Of a DNA stretch of 64,000 nucleotides, positions 15,132-23,474 are shown one piece after another. Position 1 is the stretch's first letter; the number at the start of each line of letters is the position of its first letter. Origin of the DNA: an uncultured Phycisphaerales bacterium (GTDB taxonomy: Bacteria > Planctomycetota > Phycisphaerae > Sedimentisphaerales > Anaerobacaceae); NCBI GenBank assembly GCA_937927975.1, contig CALEZT010000259.1:1-64000 (forward strand). The letters are read 5' to 3'. Made by a program: the position numbers and the translations under genes. The notes below the pieces were generated by a model. That model did no database searches, was not told the origin of the DNA, and worked only from the letters and a program-made list of their open reading frames with translations.

Positions 15132-17342
15132 TCACGGAAGAACGTGACATTGATTTCGCAGCAGAGCCTGAACGTCGATCAGGCCGTCCTCGTCCGCCAG
15201 ATATGTGCGGATGCACTCGATCATCGCTTTGGCCTGGGGATCGCCGCCCGGATAGGCGAAGAGATACTTCATGCTGCCATCCACGGCTGTGACCGCGTCG
15301 CCCACAGCCTGGGCCCGCTGCATCTGCACGAGGAACCGCTGTCCGTGCTTGCTGCACGCCTGGTTGAGCGTCTGGCGGAGCTTTCCGATCGCGGAATTCG
15401 CGGCCCCTTCGATCAGCGTGGACTCGCTCGGAAGCACCAGCGCATCCTCCGGCACGTTCCGATAGGGGTCCGCCTGGACCATGCGGTCGGAATGCTGAGC
15501 CTGGCCTTCGACCCGCTCGGCAATGAGCACCTCGCCTGTGACGGTGTCGAGCATCTTGACCATGCACAAAACCTTCGCGGTCCACGTGAACGTCTCAATG
15601 GGATAGCGATGCACGACCATGTTGGGCACGAGCACCTCCGGCGGAATCGACGCCAGACGCATCTTCGCGCCGCCGACGTCGGCGGCCGCCTGCACCAGCC
15701 GCTCGCGGGCCTCATGCACCCGGATCTCGGCCTGGCGTCTTCGCTGCATCTCCTCCGGCGTAACCGGGCCCGGACGCTGCATGCGGGCCAGCCGCTCCTC
15801 GGCCTCCGCCAGACTCCGCCGCGCGTGTTCGAGACGTCCCACCGCGGCGTCGAGATGCTCGGCTGCATGAACGTAATCGGGATTGGGCTCCCGCCGGTAT
15901 CCGTCCTGATAGGTCGATTCGCCGTACCCGGTCTGCTTGTTCTCGGAAACCACCCTGCTGTCGAGCACCTGGCCGACGATCAGGGCGCCGACGCCCTGCA
16001 GTTGCCCTGTGGCGACGCGGGACTTCGGGTCGATGCGATCAGTCTTGCTGAGGTCCTGTTCGCCCAGAATGGCCTGCAAGTCGATCCGCTCGACGATCAT
16101 CACGTTGGGCGGATGAGTCTTCGTGAGATGTTCCAGGGCCGCCGCGTCGAGGATCGCGCCCAACGATTGCTGCTGGGGCGTGGCCTTGAATCCTGTGAAC
16201 GCAATCGTGTAAGCAACATCCCTTCGAACCTGCTCGGAAGATTCGCCCAATTGCCGGCGCGCGTCGGAAAGCTCGGGCAGATAGTCCAGAGCCGCCGCCG
16301 CGTGGAAGGTCGCAATGCCGGCAACCCCGTCCTGCAGGTATTGCTTCGAGGCCTCCAAATGCAGGCCCGCCAGGCGGGACCGCATGTCCGCGAGCAGGGC
16401 GGCGACGCCGCCGTATCCGTCGAGCAGGGTCTGGCTCTTGTGAAACAGTCGCATCGCCAGGGGATAGTCATGAGCCTCCGCAGCGGTCCGTCCCTGCGCC
16501 AGCCAGCCATCGCAGACGGCCTGCCTGGCCCGTAGGAGCAGGCCCGAAATCTCCGGATGGGACGCGTGCAGCTTGGCGGCGCGTTCGAGCGCGGCCAGCG
16601 CCTCTTCGGCTCGTCCCTCCTGCAGGAGCTTGCGTCCGTTCTCGATCAGCACCGCGGCCTCGCGCCGGTCCTTCACTGTCCGCAGGATCGTCTTGGCTTC
16701 GGAGCCATCCTGATAGACCAGAGCCGCCTGAGCCTCGGATTCGGCCTGAGCGAGATCGCCCTCGTTCAGCCGCTGGCCGGCCCGATCCAGGTAGTAGCGG
16801 TACGCACGGTCCTTGATCCGCTTGAGATCCGCGTCGCCGCCGGGCATCGTCCGGTACATGGCCAGCGCCTCGTTCATCCGCTGCACCGCGGCCTGCCATT
16901 GGCGTTCTTCAGCCAGAGAAAGCGCATCGGCGCGGACCTTCTCCGCCTCGGAGATCGCCTGGACGACGCGCTGGCGGAGCGGACCGTACGTCGGGTCCAG
17001 GGGACAGAACTGGATGGCTCGATCGATGGCGTCCTTGGCCCCGCCGAGGTCCGCACGATCGAAGCGGATCTGGGCCTCGCGATGGTAGAACCGTCCCGCT
17101 TCAAGTTTCACCTGCTCCAGTCGCTTGCGGTATTTCGCGGCGGCCTTGTCGCTGTTCTTGTCCTCGGCCAGCCGGATCGCAGCCTCCAGTTCCGCGACGG
17201 CCTGGTCGTACTGCCCCTCGCGCGAGAGCCGGTCCCCGCGTTTGTAGGCCTTCTCATGCGCGCAGCCTGCCACCACGAAAAGGGCCCCGGCAATAACGCT
17301 CAACAGAGCCAGTCTGACCGACGCCATGTCGCGTCCATTCAT
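15132..17342 (-). CDS. TPR lipoprotein with CsgG-like domain
   Basis: A lipoprotein of about 736 residues. The signal peptide ends in the lipobox VAGC. The N-terminal half is helical with tetratricopeptide-type repeats (GQYDQAVAELEAAIRL, RADLGGAKDAIDRAI, GDLAQAESEAQAAL). A region near residues 365-470 resembles CsgG-like envelope proteins (AYTIAFTGFKATPQQQSLG, IVERIDLQAILGEQ). A coiled-coil stretch follows (about 490-560), and a beta-rich C-terminus closes it. ATG 17342 is preferred over 17360 because AAGGTGGA lies before it. It sits upstream of and next to the glycosidase gene. Outer-membrane export or assembly is inferred, not shown. Confidence 0.78.
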   Translation of the reverse strand: MNGRDMASVRLALLSVIAGALFVVAGCAHEKAYKRGDRLSREGQYDQAVAELEAAIRLAEDKNSDKAAAKYRKRLEQVKLEAGRFYHREAQIRFDRADLGGAKDAIDRAIQFCPLDPTYGPLRQRVVQAISEAEKVRADALSLAEERQWQAAVQRMNEALAMYRTMPGGDADLKRIKDRAYRYYLDRAGQRLNEGDLAQAESEAQAALVYQDGSEAKTILRTVKDRREAAVLIENGRKLLQEGRAEEALAALERAAKLHASHPEISGLLLRARQAVCDGWLAQGRTAAEAHDYPLAMRLFHKSQTLLDGYGGVAALLADMRSRLAGLHLEASKQYLQDGVAGIATFHAAAALDYLPELSDARRQLGESSEQVRRDVAYTIAFTGFKATPQQQSLGAILDAAALEHLTKTHPPNVMIVERIDLQAILGEQDLSKTDRIDPKSRVATGQLQGVGALIVGQVLDSRVVSENKQTGYGESTYQDGYRREPNPDYVHAAEHLDAAVGRLEHARRSLAEAEERLARMQRPGPVTPEEMQRRRQAEIRVHEARERLVQAAADVGGAKMRLASIPPEVLVPNMVVHRYPIETFTWTAKVLCMVKMLDTVTGEVLIAERVEGQAQHSDRMVQADPYRNVPEDALVLPSESTLIEGAANSAIGKLRQTLNQACSKHGQRFLVQMQRAQAVGDAVTAVDGSMKYLFAYPGGDPQAKAMIECIRTYLADEDGLIDVQALLRNQCHVLP

Positions 17343-17432
17343 TCCACCTTGGATTCTCATTTTCTCTGCCTCACCAATCTTGCGATCCGACGCATCCTGC
17401 ACTCGTGCTCCGCACCCGGCGGGCCGGTCCCG

Positions 17433-17460
17433 ATTGTACCGTGTTGCGTGTCCAACACAA
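17433..17460 (-). promoter_or_regulatory. candidate promoter for the CsgG/TPR lipoprotein
   Basis: On the minus strand TTGTGT and TACAAT are separated by 16 bases, about 90 bases upstream of the start at 17342. Confidence 0.4.
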
Positions 17461-17558
17461 CGGCTCTTTCCGAGTCCTCCCAGGAGGGCTCTCCCAGTAA
17501 GAGGCAGCGAACGCCCATTGCGTCACAAGGAGACGGGAAAACGAGGTCGCTGCAACGG

Positions 17559-17587
17559 TTGACCGGCGGACGTCTTGGCGGTAGCAT
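17559..17587 (+). promoter_or_regulatory. candidate promoter for isocitrate dehydrogenase
   Basis: TTGACC and TAGCAT are separated by 17 bases. Transcription would start near 17594, about 17 bases before the ATG, leaving room for the GGAG at 17600-17610. Confidence 0.45.
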
Positions 17588-17610
17588 GACGGTTTTGAAG
17601 GAGTCTGGAG

Positions 17611-18693
17611 ATGACGAACGTAACGCTGATTACCGGAGACGGCATTGGGCCGGAGATCGCAGAGGCCGCCCGCAGGTGCATCGACGCCACCGGGGCTGAT
17701 ATCCACTGGGAACTCGCGGAGGCGGGCGTGGACGTGATGGAGAGGCTGGGCACGCCTCTGCCCGATGCGACGATCGAGTCCGTCAAAAAGAACGGCGTCG
17801 CGCTGAAGGCGCCGATCACAACCCCCGTCGGGACGGGCTTTCGCAGCATCAACGTGTACCTGCGTCAGAGCCTGGACCTCTACGCCTGCCTGCGCCCCTG
17901 CAAGAGCTACAAGGGCGTCCGCAGCAAGTACGACGACATCGACCTGGTGCTCGTCCGCGAGAACACCGAGGACCTCTACGCCGGGATCGAGTACCAGAAA
18001 GGCCAGAACGACACGCTCGAACTGATCGACTGGCTGAACAAGCACAGCAAGAAACGCATCGGTCCGGACGCCGGGATCAGCATCAAGCCGATTTCCGTGG
18101 CCGGCACCGAACGGATCGTGCGATTCGCCTTCGAGTACGCACGCAAGAACGGCCGCAGGAAGGTCACCAGCGTCCACAAGGCCAACATCATGAAATTCTC
18201 CGACGGCCTGTGGCTGGAGGTCAGCCGGGAGGTCGCCAAGAAGTATCCCGACATCGAATTCGAGGACCGCATCGTCGACAACATGTGCATGCAGCTCGTG
18301 CAGAAGCCCGAGTTGTACGACGTGCTCGTGCTGCCCAACCTCTACGGCGACATCGTCAGCGACCTGTGCGCCGGACTGGTCGGCGGGCTGGGCGTCGCGC
18401 CCGGCGCCAACATCGGCGAAAAGGGCGCGACCTTCGAAGCCACGCACGGCAGCGCGCCCAAGTACAAGGGCCTGAACAAAGTCAACCCGACCGCGCTGAT
18501 CCTCAGCGGCGTGCTCATGCTCCGCCACCTGGGCAAGACCGCCGAGGCGGATCGTCTGGAAAAGGCAGTCGCCGAGACGATCGCCGAGGGCCGCAAAGTC
18601 ACCTACGACATGAAGGACAATCGCGACGATCCGACGGCGGTCGGCACCAGCGAAATGGCGGATGAAATCATCAGGAAGATCCGCGGAACGTGA
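17611..18693 (+). CDS. icd: NAD-type isocitrate dehydrogenase
   Basis: A 360-residue beta-decarboxylating dehydrogenase. It starts with the family phrase [11 protein letters not shown]. The substrate loop [20 protein letters not shown] has arginines in the positions used for isocitrate binding; the first residues match the IDH rather than the isopropylmalate type. [12 protein letters not shown] and [14 protein letters not shown] are conserved IDH segments, and [20 protein letters not shown] holds the metal-binding aspartates. The cofactor region ATHGSAPKY favours the short NAD-dependent type, though NAD versus NADP is inferred. It would oxidise isocitrate to 2-oxoglutarate in the TCA cycle. 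It is followed by a DJ-1-family gene. Confidence 0.9.
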   Translation: MTNVTLITGDGIGPEIAEAARRCIDATGADIHWELAEAGVDVMERLGTPLPDATIESVKKNGVALKAPITTPVGTGFRSINVYLRQSLDLYACLRPCKSYKGVRSKYDDIDLVLVRENTEDLYAGIEYQKGQNDTLELIDWLNKHSKKRIGPDAGISIKPISVAGTERIVRFAFEYARKNGRRKVTSVHKANIMKFSDGLWLEVSREVAKKYPDIEFEDRIVDNMCMQLVQKPELYDVLVLPNLYGDIVSDLCAGLVGGLGVAPGANIGEKGATFEATHGSAPKYKGLNKVNPTALILSGVLMLRHLGKTAEADRLEKAVAETIAEGRKVTYDMKDNRDDPTAVGTSEMADEIIRKIRGT

Positions 18694-18701
18694 AACGCAC
18701 C

Positions 18702-18745
18702 TCGTGAAGCGTGAAGCGACGGGTCCGCCCGTTTCGCGCTTCACA
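18702..18745. repeat. GTGAAGCG-word palindromic spacer, copy 1
   Basis: GTGAAGCGTGAAGCGACGGG on the left pairs with CCCGTTTCGCGCTTCAC on the right around a short centre. It sits between the icd stop and the next start, 19 bases before it. A related element is at 42146-42199. Confidence 0.75.
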
Positions 18746-18763
18746 ATCGTCAGTGAGGTCAAT

Positions 18764-19327
18764 ATGGTCAATAAGGTCAATAAGGTCCTCGTCCCCATCG
18801 CCGACGGAACGGAAGAAATCGAAGCGGTCTGCCTCATCGACACGCTCCGGCGGGCCGGGCTGGATGTCACCGTCGCCTCGGTGGACAAACTCCAGGTGAC
18901 GGCCAGTCGCGGCGTCAAGCTGGTCGCCGACATGTTGATCGCAGACTGCAAGAATCAGACCTACGACTGCATCGCCTTGCCCGGCGGAATGCCCGGCGCG
19001 GAGCATCTGCGGGACTCGGCGGCGCTGATCGACATGCTCAAGAAGCAGAAGGCCTCGGGCCGGCTGTACGGAGCGATCTGCGCCTCGCCGGTGGTCGCCC
19101 TGCTGCCGCACGGGCTCCTGGACGGAATCAAAGCGACCTGCTACCCCTCGATGCGCAGTGAGATCAGCCCCACGCTGGCTCGCGACGAGCGGGTCGTCGT
19201 CGACGGCCACTGCGTGACCAGCCAGGGCCCCGCCAACGCCATCGAGTTCGCCTTGAAACTGATCGAACTGCTCCTGGGCCCGCAGAAGGCCAAGGCCGTG
19301 GCCAGTCCCATGCTGGTCACGGTCTGA
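18764..19327 (+). CDS. DJ-1/PfpI-family protein (YajL-like)
   Basis: A 187-residue DJ-1 superfamily protein. Cys106 sits in the nucleophile elbow GAICASP, and Glu18 (in DGTEEIEA) is at the position that stabilises the cysteine thiolate in DJ-1. The strand order and length fit the DJ-1/YajL group rather than the PfpI protease group. Known members act in oxidative stress, as holdases or deglycases; which applies here cannot be told. GAGG is 5 bases before the ATG, and an open frame further upstream is not used. It probably shares transcription with icd. Confidence 0.88.
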   Translation: MVNKVNKVLVPIADGTEEIEAVCLIDTLRRAGLDVTVASVDKLQVTASRGVKLVADMLIADCKNQTYDCIALPGGMPGAEHLRDSAALIDMLKKQKASGRLYGAICASPVVALLPHGLLDGIKATCYPSMRSEISPTLARDERVVVDGHCVTSQGPANAIEFALKLIELLLGPQKAKAVASPMLVTV

Positions 19328-19435
19328 AGAGGATTGGCACGAGCTCATCACTCGATCTTGTCGGTGTGATCCGCAATTGGGGGAGGCAAGAAGAGTCGTC
19401 GGGTATCCGTCAGTTGTGGCGTCGGGCCACGCCGA

Positions 19436-19819
19436 CTATTTGGTGTAGGCGGGTCTGAGATCCTTCAGCATGGAGTAGTGCCTGATGTTGAGGGTCTTCA
19501 ATTCTGCGTTTTCGGCCTCGGCGGTAGCCGCCAGGAGGGCATCCGCCAGACCGACGCCGTGGGACTTGGCGTAGTCTCGCTTGTAGAGACCTCCGGCCTT
19601 CCCGATCTCGGCGCACACAGAGACGACACGAAAGAGAGAAACGAAGTCTTCCAGGGCCGCATATTCCGCTTCGCCCTTCACCCCGACATACAGTTCCGCG
19701 ACAACGATAGATGACAGAATGATGCGATCGCTGCCGGCGTTGACGAAGGCCACCGCCTCGGGATGACCCCGAAGGAAATCGACAAGGACATCAGTATCCA
19801 GGAGAATCGGCCTTGTCAT
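19436..19819 (-). CDS. vapC: VapC-type PIN-domain toxin
   Basis: A 127-residue PIN-domain protein. Acidic residues characteristic of the metal site are visible: Asp in LLDTDVLVDFLRG near the N-terminus, Glu in SSIVVAELYVGV, and Asp in VGLADALLAATA. PIN-domain toxins cleave RNA, often tRNA or rRNA. The start ATG at 19819 overlaps the antitoxin stop in the form ATGA, the normal layout of VapBC pairs. A longer reading adding six residues is possible but has no better signal. Confidence 0.88.
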   Translation of the reverse strand: MTRPILLDTDVLVDFLRGHPEAVAFVNAGSDRIILSSIVVAELYVGVKGEAEYAALEDFVSLFRVVSVCAEIGKAGGLYKRDYAKSHGVGLADALLAATAEAENAELKTLNIRHYSMLKDLRPAYTK

Positions 19820-20055
19820 GACGGGTCCCTGTCCCATTCGGCCCGGACGGCTCTGAAGTCGGGAAGATCCGTGCGATCCCTCCAGATGCCGGCCGTTTCA
19901 CGCAACACCGAATCTCTGCGACTACTGCCCGCCTGATCGATGAACTGATCGATCGCCTCTCTGATGACCTCGCTCTGCTTCTTCCCGAGCGTCCTGGCGA
20001 TACCGGCCAACTCGTCGCGTTGATGCTTCGTCAGATAGATTTGCGTTCGTACCAT
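19816..20055 (-). CDS. vapB: ribbon-helix-helix antitoxin, VapB/CopG-like
   Basis: A 79-residue protein. The N-terminal 45 residues have a ribbon-helix-helix pattern: RTQIYLTKHQRDELAGIA, then KKQSEVIREAIDQFI. The C-terminal half is charged and likely wraps the toxin. The start at 20055 is chosen because AGGTG lies 5 bases before it; an in-frame ATG at 20067 has no such signal. The gene directly precedes the PIN-domain gene. The strong promoter upstream with repeated TGTATA words suggests autoregulation by the pair. Confidence 0.85.
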   Translation of the reverse strand: MVRTQIYLTKHQRDELAGIARTLGKKQSEVIREAIDQFIDQAGSSRRDSVLRETAGIWRDRTDLPDFRAVRAEWDRDPS

Positions 20056-20084
20056 GCGACACCTCATGCACCATATACACCAAC

Positions 20085-20112
20085 ATTATACATCATCCTG
20101 GCCTTCTGTCAA
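20085..20112 (-). promoter_or_regulatory. consensus sigma-70 promoter for vapBC
   Basis: On the minus strand TTGACA and TATAAT are both perfect, 16 bases apart. TGTATA occurs twice over and after the -10 box, a possible operator for the antitoxin. Confidence 0.8.
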
Positions 20113-20169
20113 AACCAGGAGCCGCATTTCGATCTGATCCGATTGCCGACGGCAAAACCGCGGCGAGTC

Positions 20170-20198
20170 TTGACCGACCCGGGGTTCTCGGTTAACAC
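20170..20198 (+). promoter_or_regulatory. candidate promoter just upstream of lpxK
   Basis: TTGACC and TAACAC are 17 bases apart. A start site near 20205 would give an almost leaderless message for the ATG at 20207, which has no Shine-Dalgarno. Confidence 0.3.
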
Positions 20199-20206
20199 TT
20201 CCGATC

Positions 20207-21286
20207 ATGCCGTTCGACCAGGACCAGTTCAAGGCGATCCTTTCGGGCCGGCGCAGGGACGCACGCGCTCGCATCGCGAGGTTTCTGCTACGCGTCAGTT
20301 CGCTTGGCTATGAACTGATCGTGCGTGCCCGCAATGGTCTGTACGATCGTCGTGTGCTGCGGGCCCATCACGCTGGTGTTCCCGTCATCTGCATCGGCAA
20401 TCTGACGACCGGCGGCACCGGCAAAACGCCTCTGGTCGTCTGGCTGTGTCGGCACGTGCGTGAAAAAGGGCTCGGATGCGCGATCCTCACCCGAGGCTAC
20501 AGGACGCAAAAAGGCAAATTATCCGACGAACCTGCCCTGCTGGCGGCCCAGTGCCCCGATGTGCCGGTCGTGGTCAATCCGGACCGAGTGGCCGGCGCCG
20601 CGGAAGCGATTCAAAGCCACGGGGCGCAAGTGCTCGTGATGGACGACGGGTTTCAGCACCGCCGACTCGCCAGGGACTTGGACATCATTGCCATCGACGC
20701 GACGAATCCCTGCGGCTACGGCCGGGTCCTGCCGGCCGGACTATTGCGGGAACCCCTCACCGGGTTGAAACGGGCCCACGCCGCGCTCCTGACCCGTTGC
20801 GATCAAGTCGCCGACGAAGCGATCGCTCGGATCGAAGAGGAAATCCGCCGGATCAATCGCAATCTGGTGATCGCCAGGTCGGTTCATGCACCCGTCGCGG
20901 TCCGAACAGCCACAGGGGCGGGAATCCCCCTCGACCAGTTGCGAGGCAAACGAATTTTCGCGTTCTGCGGGATCGGCAATCCACAGGCCTTTTCTCGGAC
21001 CGTCTCTCAACTGGGAGCCACCCTCGTAGGAACCAGGGCTTTCGACGACCACTATCGGTATACGCCGCAAGACCTGAAGGCGGTCCAGGACCAGGCGCGA
21101 AGCCTGGATGCCGCCTTGGTTCTAACAACGCAGAAAGACTGGACCAAGATCGAGCCGTCCGAGCTGCCGCAGCAAGGCCCTCCCTTGGCCTGCCTGGCCA
21201 TCGACCTGCAAATCACAGCCGGGGAGGAATTGCTCACGGCCTTGATCGACCGCGTCCTGGGCGGTAGAATACCACGTCCTGAGTGA
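20207..21286 (+). CDS. lpxK: tetraacyldisaccharide 4'-kinase
   Basis: A 359-residue LpxK, the ATP-dependent kinase that phosphorylates the 4' position of lipid A disaccharide at the inner membrane. The P-loop is GNLTTGGTGKTP at residues 64-75; the late part of the family's Walker-like region VLVMDDGFQHRRL follows near 148. The N-terminus is amphipathic and probably anchors the protein to the membrane. No clear ribosome-binding site precedes the ATG. It heads the ten-gene run of LPS/core genes. Confidence 0.93.
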   Translation: MPFDQDQFKAILSGRRRDARARIARFLLRVSSLGYELIVRARNGLYDRRVLRAHHAGVPVICIGNLTTGGTGKTPLVVWLCRHVREKGLGCAILTRGYRTQKGKLSDEPALLAAQCPDVPVVVNPDRVAGAAEAIQSHGAQVLVMDDGFQHRRLARDLDIIAIDATNPCGYGRVLPAGLLREPLTGLKRAHAALLTRCDQVADEAIARIEEEIRRINRNLVIARSVHAPVAVRTATGAGIPLDQLRGKRIFAFCGIGNPQAFSRTVSQLGATLVGTRAFDDHYRYTPQDLKAVQDQARSLDAALVLTTQKDWTKIEPSELPQQGPPLACLAIDLQITAGEELLTALIDRVLGGRIPRPE

Positions 21287-21326
21287 GTGCTCGAAATCCG
21301 CTAACGTTAGGACCAGGTGGCCCGTC

Positions 21327-22823
21327 ATGTACGAACGACTGCTCAAGACAATCGGGAATCTCGGCGCCCCGAAGATTCTCGTCGTCGGCGACTTCATGCT
21401 CGACGTCTACATCTTCGGCGACGCCGTTCGCATCAGCCCGGAGGCGCCGGTGCCGGTCCTGAAGGTGACCGAGACCGAATCCCGCTGCGGCGGCGCGGCC
21501 TCCGTGGCGGCCGACATCGCAGCGCTGGGGGCTGTTCCCGTGTGCGTCGGCGTCCTGGGCCAGGACGCCAACGGAGACCTGCTCAAGAAACAGTTGACCG
21601 CGATCAGGGCCGACCTCTCGGGTCTCGTCGAGGCGCCGGAGCGCCCCACCACGACCAAGCAGAGGCTGATCGGCCTGGCCCAGCACCGCCACCGCCAGCA
21701 ACTCATGCGAATCGACCAGGAGTGCGCCGATCCGATGCCCGAGGCCATCTGCCAGGAGGTGATGGGCAAGTACCGCCAAGCCCTTGACCAGGCGGACATC
21801 GTCTGCCTTCAGGACTTCGACAAGGGCCTGCTCTCCCCAGCGGTCTGCAAGGAAATGATCCGTCTGGCCAAGGAGGCCGGACTGCGAGTTCTCATCGATC
21901 CGACCCACAACCAGGACTACAGCAAGTACACCGGCGCGACCCTTCTGACGCCCAACCGGTGCGACGCATCCACAGTCGTCGGGTTCGAGGTCCATACGCC
22001 GAACGATGCGGCCAAGGCCGCCCGGCAACTGGCCGAGTCGCTCTGCCTCGACGCAGTCGTGATCACTCTGGACAAGGACGGCGCCTATCTGTCGGCGGGA
22101 GAGATTCGCGAGATGATTCCCGCCAGAGCCAGGAACGTCTACGATGTGACCGGCGCGGGCGACGTTGTCCTGGCCACCCTGGCGGTAAGCCTGGCGGCCG
22201 AGAGCGACTACCTGACTGCGGCACACCTGGCCAATATCGCCGCCGGGATCGAGGTCGAACGGTTCGGCGCGGCGCCGGTCACCGCGTCCGAGATGATCCA
22301 CGAGATCGCCGACCAGTACGGGGCCCGCAACGTCAAACTCCGCTCCATCGACTCGCTGATGGAGGAGCTCAACTGGCGGAAGAGTCGCGGCCAGACCATC
22401 GTCTTCACCAACGGCTGCTTCGACGTGATCCATCGCGGACACATCGAATACCTGCGGTTCTGCAAGGCCCAGGGCGACGTCGTCGTCGTCGGGCTCAACA
22501 GCGACAGCTCCGTGCGGACTCTCAAGGGCCCCGAGCGGCCGATCAACAGCCAACTCGACCGGGCGGCGGTCCTCTCGGGCCTGGAGACGGTGGACTTCAT
22601 CACGATCTTCGACGATCCCAGCGTGCTGGGACTGGTCAAGAAGGTCAAGCCCGATGTGCTGATCAAGGGCGCCGACTGGGGCACCAAGGGCGGCGTCGTG
22701 GGATCCGACTTCGTCGAGTCCTACGGGGGCAAGGTGATGCTCGCACCGCTGGTGCAGGGCAAGAGCTCGACCGCCACGATCGAAAAGATGAAGGCCATCC
22801 AGGCCGGTGAGTCCCAGGCATGA
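21327..22823 (+). CDS. hldE: bifunctional heptose 7-phosphate kinase / heptose 1-phosphate adenylyltransferase
   Basis: A 498-residue HldE. Residues 1-330 form the PfkB-type sugar kinase domain, with the GAGD anion-hole motif in DVTGAGDVVLATL near 273-285. Residues about 345-498 form the cytidylyltransferase-like domain, beginning with TNGCFDVIHRGHIEYL, where GCFDVxHxGH is the nucleotide-binding motif. It performs the kinase and adenylation steps of ADP-heptose synthesis; GmhB must act between them. AGGTGG is upstream of the start. The stop overlaps the gmhA start. Confidence 0.94.
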   Translation: MYERLLKTIGNLGAPKILVVGDFMLDVYIFGDAVRISPEAPVPVLKVTETESRCGGAASVAADIAALGAVPVCVGVLGQDANGDLLKKQLTAIRADLSGLVEAPERPTTTKQRLIGLAQHRHRQQLMRIDQECADPMPEAICQEVMGKYRQALDQADIVCLQDFDKGLLSPAVCKEMIRLAKEAGLRVLIDPTHNQDYSKYTGATLLTPNRCDASTVVGFEVHTPNDAAKAARQLAESLCLDAVVITLDKDGAYLSAGEIREMIPARARNVYDVTGAGDVVLATLAVSLAAESDYLTAAHLANIAAGIEVERFGAAPVTASEMIHEIADQYGARNVKLRSIDSLMEELNWRKSRGQTIVFTNGCFDVIHRGHIEYLRFCKAQGDVVVVGLNSDSSVRTLKGPERPINSQLDRAAVLSGLETVDFITIFDDPSVLGLVKKVKPDVLIKGADWGTKGGVVGSDFVESYGGKVMLAPLVQGKSSTATIEKMKAIQAGESQA

Positions 22824-23401
22824 CCGATCACGCAAGAATCCGAGAGGCGGTTCAAACGCATCGGGCGATGCTCAAGGCGTTCGAGTCCCACGGAATCGGA
22901 ACCGTCGTCGCGATGGCGCAGGCGATCGTGCAATCGCAGCGAAACGGCGGCACCCTGTACCTGTGCGGCAACGGCGGTTCGGCCGCCGACGCCCAGCACA
23001 TCGCAGGCGAATTCGTGGGGCGCTTCCGCATGGAACGAAGGCCTCTGCCGGCGGTCGCGCTGTCCACGGACACCTCCGTCCTGACCTGCATCGGCAACGA
23101 CTACGATTACCAGAGCGTCTTCTCCCGCCAGGTCGAAGCCCTCGTGCGGCCGGGGGACATCCTCTGGGCGTTCTCGACGAGCGGGACCTCGCCCAACGTG
23201 TTGAAGGCGGCCGACGCGGCCAAACGCAAAGGCGCGCGCGTGCTGGCCTTCACCGGACGGATCGACAGCAAGCTCCAGGCGATGTCCGATCTGTGCCTGT
23301 GCGCCGAGGCGGCGGTGACCGCCCGCAGCCAGGAGATCCACCAATTGGCGTACCATATCATCTGTGATCTGGTGGAGCAGGAGCTGGGCAGGGAAGGTTG
23401 A
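22820..23401 (+). CDS. gmhA: phosphoheptose isomerase
   Basis: A 193-residue SIS-domain protein that converts sedoheptulose 7-phosphate to heptose 7-phosphate, the first step of ADP-heptose synthesis. Motifs: LCGNGGSAADAQHIAGEF near residues 51-68 (phosphate binding), LSTDTSVLTCIGNDY near 83-97, and FSTSGTSPNVLKAA near 117-130. The C-terminal SQEIHQLAYHIICDLVE carries the conserved Glu and His of the active site. The start codon overlaps the HldE stop, so translation is coupled. Confidence 0.93.
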   Translation: MTDHARIREAVQTHRAMLKAFESHGIGTVVAMAQAIVQSQRNGGTLYLCGNGGSAADAQHIAGEFVGRFRMERRPLPAVALSTDTSVLTCIGNDYDYQSVFSRQVEALVRPGDILWAFSTSGTSPNVLKAADAAKRKGARVLAFTGRIDSKLQAMSDLCLCAEAAVTARSQEIHQLAYHIICDLVEQELGREG

Positions 23402-23402
23402 T

Positions 23403-23465
23403 TGTTGATGTGTGATTGTTGATTGGCGGAGCAGAAATCCGAAGTCAACAATCACAAGTCCGAAA
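23403..23465. repeat. TGATTGTTGA-word palindromic spacer
   Basis: TGTGATTGTTGA (23411-23422) and TCAACAATCACA (23445-23456) pair perfectly around a 22-base loop. Extra copies of the word GATTGTTGAT flank the left arm. It fills the gap between gmhA and gmhB. Confidence 0.8.
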
Positions 23466-23474
23466 TGGAATGCT

